Part shown: positions 1 to 5,322 of the stretch, one piece after another
Layout: each line of letters opens with the position of its first letter
Numbering within the stretch: the stretch's first letter is position 1
Source of the DNA: an uncultured Bacteroidota bacterium
GTDB lineage: Bacteria; Bacteroidota; Bacteroidia; UBA7662
Direction of reading: 5' to 3'
Length of the DNA: 9,609 nucleotides
Assembly (NCBI GenBank): GCA_903856555.1
Contig: CAIOCC010000009.1
Location: 1-9,609 of the forward strand
Notes under the pieces: model-generated
What the model saw: only the letters and a program-made list of their open reading frames with translations
What the model was told of the DNA's origin: nothing
Database searches by the model: none
Translations under genes and position numbers: made by a program

Positions 1-1773
1 ACTTTTTCATCGGCCGGCCTGTACAATGTGAAGTTGAGGGTGACCAATTCTTTTGGTTCGGATTCTCTCACTCGAAATGCCGTCATTCGGGCAAGGGCTG
101 TCGCATGTGCTTCGGGGGCCACTGATTCGGCCGATAGCCGTATCGCGTCGTGGACCTTTGCCGGGACCACCTATGCATCGCCCACCGGTGCCGGGAATTG
201 TGCAACCTACACGGACCGTACCAACCTGCCGCCATTTCAGGTGACGTTGGGGCAGTCCTATGCTGCCAGTCTGGTCAAAGGGACCTGTGGAGGGAATTAC
301 GCGGCTTACGCCAAAGTATTCATTGATTTTAACCGCAATTACCAATTTGAGGTGAGCGAAATGATCATGGGTGGTTCTCTGGCCAATACAGCCTCGGCTA
401 CCTTAAACGCATCGTCTCTTTCCATGGCGTCACCTCAAGCATCGGCCGGTCTCTGCCTCATGCGGGTGGTTCTCAACGAGGGAGGAAATGCAACGACGAC
501 CCAGGCCTGCGGAGCCTATGATTGGGGTGAAACGCAGGATTACTTGGTGCAGGTCAATAATCCAGCGGCCCTGCCGTTAACGGGCATTGTTAGCTATAAC
601 AACCTATCATGGACCCCATTGTCCTCGGTTACCGTTCGGTTATTGAGTTACCCAAGCCTGGTTCAAGAAGCCACCGTTGTCACCAATGCTCAGGGATCCT
701 ATAGTTTGAGTGGTTATACCAACGGTAATAAAACCCTGCAACTTCAAACGAGTCGAACTTGGGGCGGGGTGAACGCCACCGATGCGCTATTGGCCAACCT
801 TCATTTTTCCAATGCCCAACCTTTGAGTGGTTTGCGACTCAAGGCGGGGGATGTCAATGCATCGGGCACGGTGAACGCTTCGGACGCTTTGGTGATTAGC
901 CGTCGGTACGCCAATGTGATTAACTCGTTCCCTTCTGGAGAATGGATTTTTGATACGGCTGTTTTGAATCTCAACGGTGCGGCCGTTTCCAGAAATCTAC
1001 AAGGACTGTGTTACGGAGACGTCAATGGATCTTTTTTTCCAGGCGCTGCTCGCTGGGGTTCGCCTTCATTTGAATTGCTAGAAGACGCTGAATGGACGTG
1101 GAATCGCTCGTCGAGTCACCAGGATTTGCCTATTGTTACGACATTTCGTTCCAATTATTCAGGAAAGGTAGGGGCCTTGTCATTGGATCTTTCCTGGCCG
1201 GCCTCCTTGGGAGAACCGAGGGTTCGCTTCCTTCTGGGCACCCAAGAGCCGGTGGTTTCATGGATAGATGGCCGACTCCGCTTAGCATGGAACGATGTCC
1301 AGGGATGGGACCTTGAGGACCATGACCCCGTCTTTGAAATTGAGCATACCCCGGTTGGTAATCCCGCCCCATGGTCTTGGGAGCTTGGTCCTGGCACGGA
1401 GTGGGCGGACCCCCTCGGTCATCCTTTGGTCAGGGCTGGTTTGCGTTTGCCAGCCTCGCTTCGCGAGGTATCTCAGGGTCCTTCCAAGTCCTGCGAAGTT
1501 TGGCCGAATCCTGCTCAAGGACCCTTTCGGATCGTCACCTCGGCGGAGATCCTAGGCTCTTGGCAGGCCGCTGCGGCTGTACAAAGTTTGCATTGGGTCC
1601 TTCGAGACCTAACCGGCAAGGTCGTGCTTCGTTTGCCCTGGGATTCCAGCCAACGTCGACCCAACGGATACGAATTGGATCCGGGCTCGCTTCGAGGAGG
1701 GCTTTACACGGTGGAGCTTCAGGGTTATGCAGGCGAGTATGCCCCCAAAGGGCTTCGAATCCGCTTGGATTGA
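1..1773 (+). CDS. Secreted multidomain surface protein with T9SS type A sorting domain (5' partial)
   Basis: The reading frame is open from base 1 and ends at TGA 1771-1773, giving 590 residues of a larger protein whose start and signal peptide lie upstream. Seen in order (fragment numbering): a PKD-domain tail (about 1-28, ending GLYNVKLRVTNSFG); a GEVED-like region with FIDFNRNYQFE (about 107-117) and GETQDYLVQV (about 176-185), a degenerate form of the GEVEDY motif; a carboxypeptidase-regulatory-like beta domain (about 193-250); a dockerin-like segment, GDVNASGTVNASDALVISRR (about 283-302), followed by a second GDVNGS (about 339-344); a beta-rich stretch (about 380-450) that could be cohesin-like; and a C-terminal module starting PNPAQGPFRI (about 502) and ending in GGLYTVEL and LRIRLD. 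Proteins with this ending are known to cross the outer membrane through T9SS, after which the domain is cleaved and the protein is anchored or released. No catalytic domain is visible in this part, so the function is unknown; adhesion or carbohydrate binding is only a guess. The real 5' end is outside the window; an internal start at GTG 28 would cut into the PKD domain. Confidence 0.88.
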   Translation, partial: TFSSAGLYNVKLRVTNSFGSDSLTRNAVIRARAVACASGATDSADSRIASWTFAGTTYASPTGAGNCATYTDRTNLPPFQVTLGQSYAASLVKGTCGGNYAAYAKVFIDFNRNYQFEVSEMIMGGSLANTASATLNASSLSMASPQASAGLCLMRVVLNEGGNATTTQACGAYDWGETQDYLVQVNNPAALPLTGIVSYNNLSWTPLSSVTVRLLSYPSLVQEATVVTNAQGSYSLSGYTNGNKTLQLQTSRTWGGVNATDALLANLHFSNAQPLSGLRLKAGDVNASGTVNASDALVISRRYANVINSFPSGEWIFDTAVLNLNGAAVSRNLQGLCYGDVNGSFFPGAARWGSPSFELLEDAEWTWNRSSSHQDLPIVTTFRSNYSGKVGALSLDLSWPASLGEPRVRFLLGTQEPVVSWIDGRLRLAWNDVQGWDLEDHDPVFEIEHTPVGNPAPWSWELGPGTEWADPLGHPLVRAGLRLPASLREVSQGPSKSCEVWPNPAQGPFRIVTSAEILGSWQAAAAVQSLHWVLRDLTGKVVLRLPWDSSQRRPNGYELDPGSLRGGLYTVELQGYAGEYAPKGLRIRLD

Positions 1774-1797
1774 TCCTCTGGGCCTTTAACCTGTCCA

Positions 1798-1854
1798 GTC
1801 AATTTCGGAAGATTTAGTCCAAATCGGAACATCTAATCAAAATCGGGACAAGGG
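1798..1854 (+). repeat. Three imperfect 19-bp tandem repeats before the hydroxylase gene
   Basis: Three units of exactly 19 bp follow each other at 1798-1816, 1817-1835 and 1836-1854. By eye, units 1 and 2 agree at 14 of 19 positions and units 2 and 3 at 12 of 19. The shared core is TCGGRA with an A/T-rich stretch before it. The array fills most of the 80 bp between the secreted-protein stop and the GTG start of the next gene, and its last base is the first base of that GTG. No TAnnTTTG promoter element or terminator hairpin is seen in this gap. The repeats could be a regulatory binding array or decaying duplications; nothing in the sequence decides between these. Confidence 0.5.
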
Positions 1855-2612
1855 TGGCACCGAATTTTGCGTGGTGGGAAGCGTTTCCAACGGTTCTTTG
1901 GAGAATAGGTGGGCGCTATGCGTTGTTTGCGGGGCTTGCTTTCCTGCTTTTTTATGTTTGGAAACGTTCAGCTTGGTCTTCTCACAAGATTCAGCCACGG
2001 TTTCCAGGCAAGAATGATCTTCGACGAGAGGTATTTTATTCCTCGCTCACGATTTTGATTTTTGCAGCGGTGGTGACGGTCGTCATGTTTCATCCGCAGG
2101 TCCGGGCATGGACACAGTTGATGGACCTACCCAACCAAAGGGGTTGGCTTTATTATTTCTTGATTTTTCCGGTCCTTTTGTTTTTGCATGATGCCTATTT
2201 TTATTGGGCGCACCGGTTGATGCACCTTCCTTGGCTCTACAAAAGGGTGCATCGCGTTCACCACCAGTCCACCAATCCCTCGCCTTGGGCGGCGTATTCT
2301 TTTCACCCTTGGGAGGCCCTGGTGGAGGTTGGCATCCTCCCCCTGTTTGTAATGGGTTTGCCGCTGCATAAGTCCCATGTGGTCCTGTTTTTTTTGTTTA
2401 TGATCGTCTACAATGTCTACGGTCATTTGGGCTACGAATTGTATCCAGCCTCCTTTGTGAAATCCAAATGGGGCTCCTGGGTGAACACTTCACGGCATCA
2501 CAACCTGCATCATGCCCGATTTCAGGGTAATTACGGGTTGTATTTTTTGATATGGGATCGATGGATGGGTACCCTCAAGACAGCCCCAGAGACACCGGTC
2601 TCCAAGCCCTAA
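1854..2612 (+). CDS. Fatty acid hydroxylase / sterol desaturase superfamily membrane protein
   Basis: A 252-residue integral membrane oxygenase of the fatty acid hydroxylase superfamily (PF04116 type), which uses a di-iron centre held by histidine clusters to hydroxylate or desaturate lipid substrates with O2. The clusters are visible: HRLMH (120-124), HRVHH (133-137) and HHNLHH (215-220), with further conserved histidines in HDAYFYWAH (112-120), FHPWE (150-154) and GHLGYE (190-195). Hydrophobic segments at about 23-37, 62-80, 99-116, 156-170 and 176-190 fit a multi-pass protein with its active site on the cytoplasmic side. The start is GTG 1854: an in-frame TAG lies at 1815-1817 and no ATG occurs between it and the GTG. 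Length is normal for the family. The substrate cannot be told from sequence; membrane lipid, sterol-like or carotenoid compounds are all possible. It follows the secreted-protein gene by 80 bp in the same direction and may be cotranscribed with it. Confidence 0.9.
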   Translation: MAPNFAWWEAFPTVLWRIGGRYALFAGLAFLLFYVWKRSAWSSHKIQPRFPGKNDLRREVFYSSLTILIFAAVVTVVMFHPQVRAWTQLMDLPNQRGWLYYFLIFPVLLFLHDAYFYWAHRLMHLPWLYKRVHRVHHQSTNPSPWAAYSFHPWEALVEVGILPLFVMGLPLHKSHVVLFFLFMIVYNVYGHLGYELYPASFVKSKWGSWVNTSRHHNLHHARFQGNYGLYFLIWDRWMGTLKTAPETPVSKP

Positions 2613-2646
2613 AAAGCAAAAACCCCGCCTCAGAGAGGCGGGGTTT
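2611..2646 (-). terminator. Intrinsic terminator of tRNA-Asp, possibly bidirectional
   Basis: A perfect 11-bp stem, AAACCCCGCCT (2620-2630) with AGGCGGGGTTT (2636-2646), encloses a 5-nt loop. Read on the minus strand, the stem is followed by TTTGCTTTTT (from 2620 down to 2611), a good T-tract, so it ends transcription of the tRNA just upstream. On the plus strand only three Ts follow the GC-rich part, so it would be weaker for the hydroxylase gene, whose TAA (2610-2612) overlaps the T-tract. Confidence 0.85.
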
Positions 2647-2649
2647 GAG

Positions 2650-2723
2650 CGGTCCGGACGGGACTCGAACCCGCGACCCCATGCGTGACAGGCATGTATT
2701 CTAACCAACTGAACTACCGAACC
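2650..2723 (-). tRNA. tRNA-Asp(GTC): tRNA-Asp (anticodon GTC)
   Basis: A 74-nt cloverleaf can be folded on the minus strand. The acceptor stem is GGTTCGG (2723-2717) with CCGGACC (2657-2651), including one G-T pair. The D arm is GTTC/GAAT, the anticodon stem CATGC/GCATG with loop CTGTCAC, the variable loop 5 nt, and the T arm GCGGG-TTCGAGT-CCCGT. The anticodon GTC is at 2689-2687 and reads GAC/GAU codons. The discriminator base is G (2650), the identity base expected for tRNA-Asp. The body closely resembles E. coli tRNA-Asp. CCA is not encoded (CTC follows), so it must be added by CCA-adding enzyme. It stands alone between its promoter-like box (2749-2756) and a terminator whose stem starts 3 nt after the discriminator. 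Confidence 0.97.
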
Positions 2724-2748
2724 AGGTTAAATGAAGCTTAACGCGGGG

Positions 2749-2756
2749 CAAATATA
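2749..2756 (-). promoter_or_regulatory. Predicted tRNA-Asp promoter, -7 box TATATTTG
   Basis: The minus strand reads TATATTTG at 2756-2749, an exact match to the Bacteroidota -7 consensus TAnnTTTG. The mature tRNA 5' end is 25 nt further on, leaving a leader of roughly 18-20 nt for RNase P to remove. No convincing TTTG -33 element is found 17-23 bp upstream. Confidence 0.6.
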
Positions 2757-2776
2757 AGGAAAGAGAATTAGAATGC

Positions 2777-2784
2777 TACATTTG
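2777..2784 (+). promoter_or_regulatory. Predicted typA promoter, -7 box TACATTTG
   Basis: TACATTTG matches TAnnTTTG exactly and lies 25 nt before the typA ATG, predicting a 5' leader of about 18-20 nt. It is back to back with the tRNA-Asp box, 20 bp apart, so the upstream contacts of each promoter would overlap the other promoter. No clear -33 TTTG is seen. Confidence 0.6.
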
Positions 2785-2809
2785 CGGCGCCTTTAAGGCT
2801 TGAACTTTT

Positions 2810-4618
2810 ATGACAACCTCCCAAGACACCTCTTTACGCAACATCGCCATCATCGCCCACGTTGACCATGGCAAAACCACCATGGTCGATAAGATCATGC
2901 AATTCACTCGCTTGTTCAAACCTCATCAGGAGGTGGGGGAGCTGGTCTTGGACAACAACGACCTGGAAAGGGAACGGGGCATCACCATTTTTTCCAAAAA
3001 CGTATCGGTTGAATACAAAGGCATCAAAATCAATATTATCGATACGCCCGGTCACTCCGACTTTGGGGGTGAAGTGGAGCGCGTTCTCAAGATGGCCGAC
3101 GGGGTTTTGTTGTTGGTGGATGCCTTTGAAGGCCCCATGCCGCAGACCCGTTTTGTTTTGAGCAAGGCCCTGGAATTGGGTTTGCATCCCATTGTGGTCA
3201 TTAACAAGGTGGACAAGGAAAATTGCCGCCCTGACGAGGTCCACGACGCGGTTTTCGAATTGTTTTTTAACCTGGGGGCCAACGAACAGCAACTGGATTT
3301 TACGACGGTTTACGGTTCTTCCAAACAGGGTTGGATGGGGAATGACTGGAAAGTGATCGGTCAGGACTTTGCGCCTTTGATGGATGCCATCCTCGCCCAT
3401 GTCCCTGCTCCATTGCCACGCCCAGGGACCTTGCAAATGCAGATTACCTCGTTGGATTACTCTTCTTTTGTCGGTCGTATCGCCATTGGTCGGGTTCATC
3501 GGGGGGCCATTCGGGAAGGTCAACCCTTGGTTCTGTTGACGGCCGATGGTCAAAGCAAACGGGGCAAAGTCAAGGAACTCTATGTTTTTGAGGGGTTGGG
3601 CCGTCGCAAAGTGGAGCGGGTGGAAGCCGGGGATTTGTGTGCCGTGGTTGGTTTGGACGACTTTCAAATTGGGGATACACTCTGTGATTTGGAAGCGCCG
3701 GAGGCCCTGCCGGCCATCAAAGTGGACGAACCTACCTTGAGCATGATGTTCACCATTAACAATTCCCCGTTTTTTGGACAGGAAGGCAAAATGGTAACAT
3801 CCAGACACTTACGCGATCGTCTCTACAAAGAAACCGAAAAAAACCTGGCTCTGAGGGTCGAGGATACCGGCTCGCCAGATTCATACCTGGTCTACGGTCG
3901 GGGTATTTTGCACTTATCGATTTTGATCGAAACCATGCGCCGTGAGGGTTACGAACTACAGGTGGGACAGCCTACCGTGGTGATTCGGCTGGTGGACGGA
4001 GCCAAACATGAGCCCTTTGAGCAATTGGTGGTGGATGTTCCCGAAGAATTTTCGGGTAAAATCATCGAAGCGGTCACCATGCGTCGGGGTGAGATGCTGG
4101 TGATGGAGCCCAAAGGGGATTGGATTCACCTGGAATTTGAAATGCCAGCCCGTGCCCTGATGGGTTTGCGTTCCCAGATGTTGACTTTGTCCCAAGGGGA
4201 GGCCATTTCGGCCCATCGATTCTTGGAATTTAGGCCTTGGAAAGGGGTGATACCTGGCCGGATCAATGGTTCGTTGGTGTCCATGGAGACTGGACCAGCG
4301 ACGGCCTACAGCATGGATAAATTGCAAGATCGCGGGGTCTTTTTTGTGGAACCAGGTGAAAATCTTTACGAAGGCATGGTCGTTGGGGAGCATATCCGTC
4401 CCGGTGATTTGGTGGTTAATCTGGTCAAAGGCAAGCAGCTAACCAACATGCGGGCCGCCGGCAAGGACGACAATTCCCGGATTGCCCCGCCCAAGCGCTT
4501 TTCGTTGGAGGAGGCCATGGAATACATTCAGGAAGACGAGTGGATTGAAATCACACCCAAATCCATGCGGATGCGCAAAATCCACCTCAAAGAACAGGAC
4601 CGGAAGCGCAAGGGTTAA
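2810..4618 (+). CDS. typA: Ribosome-associated translational GTPase TypA/BipA
   Basis: A 602-residue protein, close to the roughly 607 residues of E. coli BipA. TypA/BipA is a cytoplasmic GTPase related to EF-G and LepA that binds the 70S ribosome and is linked to 50S assembly and to growth under cold or stress. The G domain is intact: G1 AHVDHGKT (16-23), G2 RGIT (56-59), G3 DTPGHSDF (78-85), G4 NKVD (132-135) and a G5-like GSSKQGW (169-175). Elongation-factor domain II follows at about 205-295. The rest holds EF-G domain III- and V-like regions (for example GRGILHLSILIETMRREGYE) and the TypA-specific C-terminal domain with GPATAYSMDKLQDRGVFFVE and the GKQLTNMRAAGKDDN region. The start is ATG 2810, giving the expected N-terminus just ahead of RNIAIIAHVDHGK. 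It is divergent from tRNA-Asp and convergent with cmk, its TAA (4616-4618) overlapping the cmk stop. No oddity is seen in the key residues. Confidence 0.97.
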   Translation: MTTSQDTSLRNIAIIAHVDHGKTTMVDKIMQFTRLFKPHQEVGELVLDNNDLERERGITIFSKNVSVEYKGIKINIIDTPGHSDFGGEVERVLKMADGVLLLVDAFEGPMPQTRFVLSKALELGLHPIVVINKVDKENCRPDEVHDAVFELFFNLGANEQQLDFTTVYGSSKQGWMGNDWKVIGQDFAPLMDAILAHVPAPLPRPGTLQMQITSLDYSSFVGRIAIGRVHRGAIREGQPLVLLTADGQSKRGKVKELYVFEGLGRRKVERVEAGDLCAVVGLDDFQIGDTLCDLEAPEALPAIKVDEPTLSMMFTINNSPFFGQEGKMVTSRHLRDRLYKETEKNLALRVEDTGSPDSYLVYGRGILHLSILIETMRREGYELQVGQPTVVIRLVDGAKHEPFEQLVVDVPEEFSGKIIEAVTMRRGEMLVMEPKGDWIHLEFEMPARALMGLRSQMLTLSQGEAISAHRFLEFRPWKGVIPGRINGSLVSMETGPATAYSMDKLQDRGVFFVEPGENLYEGMVVGEHIRPGDLVVNLVKGKQLTNMRAAGKDDNSRIAPPKRFSLEEAMEYIQEDEWIEITPKSMRMRKIHLKEQDRKRKG

Positions 4619-5292
4619 ATCCCTCCGCGCTCTTCCACCCATTTCAGGGCCCAGGCCAGCTGTTCTTCACGGCTTAGATCGCTGTTATCTAGGTCGATGG
4701 CATCCTCCGCACGCTTGAGGGGTGCAAAATCCCGGTTGGAATCAATCAGGTCTCTTTGGGCCTGGTTCTCAAGAATTTCGTCCAATGTCCAGGAGGTATC
4801 GCCGGAGGCGATCAATTCAGCCTGTCGGCGTTTTGCCCTGACTTCGGGGCGGGCGCTTACAAAAAATTTGAGATCCGCCTGCGGGAAAACATGCGTGCCG
4901 ATGTCTCGTCCGTCCATGGTGAGACCGGTCCCGTCGGCATAGGATCGTTGAAGGGCCACCATGGCTAATCGGACGCTGGGCAAGGTGGAAACCGGGCTAA
5001 CGGCGGCATTGACTGCCTTGGAGCGTAATTCCGAAACCAAAACCAACCCATTGACCATTAATTGATTAATGCCATTTGATGTGACAAACTTCAAATCCAA
5101 AGCCCCCAACATCTGATCAAGGCCAACGGACTCGATAGGCGGCAGCCCAAGTTCCAACATTTGGTAGGTAACGGCACGGTACATGGCCCCCGAATCGATG
5201 TAGCGATAACCCAAGGCCTGGGCCAAATCCCGGGCCAAGGTGCTCTTGCCACAAGAGGCAAACCCATCTACTGCAATGACAAGGGCTTTCAC
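4615..5292 (-). CDS. cmk: (d)CMP kinase (cytidylate kinase)
   Basis: A 225-residue cytoplasmic nucleoside monophosphate kinase that converts CMP and dCMP to their diphosphates with ATP, feeding CTP and dCTP synthesis. The P-loop is GFASCGKST (10-18), followed by IDSGAMYRA (32-40), the CMP-binding DGRDIGTHVFP (127-137), the basic lid region RAKRRQAEL (152-160) and RDLIDSNRDFAPL (180-192). E. coli Cmk is 227 residues, so this copy is full length. The start is GTG 5292-5290: the only in-frame upstream codons before a TAA stop (5304-5302) are non-start, and MKALVIAVDGF is the expected beginning of the fold. A -7 box lies only 4 nt before the start, so the mRNA may be leaderless. The stop TAA (4617-4615) interlocks with that of typA. 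It is divergent from the helicase gene. Confidence 0.96.
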   Translation of the reverse strand: MKALVIAVDGFASCGKSTLARDLAQALGYRYIDSGAMYRAVTYQMLELGLPPIESVGLDQMLGALDLKFVTSNGINQLMVNGLVLVSELRSKAVNAAVSPVSTLPSVRLAMVALQRSYADGTGLTMDGRDIGTHVFPQADLKFFVSARPEVRAKRRQAELIASGDTSWTLDEILENQAQRDLIDSNRDFAPLKRAEDAIDLDNSDLSREEQLAWALKWVEERGGI

Positions 5293-5296
5293 CCTG

Positions 5297-5304
5297 CAAA
5301 ATTA
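5297..5304 (-). promoter_or_regulatory. Predicted cmk promoter, -7 box TAATTTTG
   Basis: The minus strand reads TAATTTTG at 5304-5297, an exact TAnnTTTG match. Only four bases (CAGG) separate it from the GTG start at 5292, so transcription starting the usual few bases downstream would begin at or just inside the start codon. The first three bases of the box are also the in-frame TAA that limits the cmk reading frame. The -33 region would lie inside the start of the helicase gene; only weak TTTC-like sequences are seen there. Confidence 0.5.
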
Positions 5305-5307
5305 GCG

Positions 5308-5315
5308 TACCTTTG
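5308..5315 (+). promoter_or_regulatory. Predicted helicase promoter, -7 box TACCTTTG
   Basis: TACCTTTG matches TAnnTTTG exactly and ends 7 nt before the helicase ATG at 5323. The predicted transcript starts at or within a few bases of the ATG, leaving no room for a Shine-Dalgarno sequence. A weak -33 candidate, TTTC, lies at 5287-5290 with a 17-bp spacer, inside the first codons of cmk. The box is separated by 3 bp from the oppositely directed cmk box. Confidence 0.55.
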
Positions 5316-5322
5316 CCCCCTC

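Noticed and set aside
1454..1468. Perfect hairpin CCTCGC-TTC-GCGAGG in the secreted-protein gene
   Set aside because: It lies within coding sequence, has no T-tract after it and short stems like this are expected by chance.
2834..3808. Long open frame (324 codons) on the minus strand inside typA
   Set aside because: It lies entirely opposite the well-conserved typA frame, its translation is rich in residues typical of antisense frames and shows no recognisable family. Codon bias of typA explains it.
5161..5322. N-terminal extension of the helicase frame upstream of ATG 5323
   Set aside because: The 54 extra codons would start at TTG, run antisense to cmk, include the TACCTTTG promoter box and show no helicase-like sequence.
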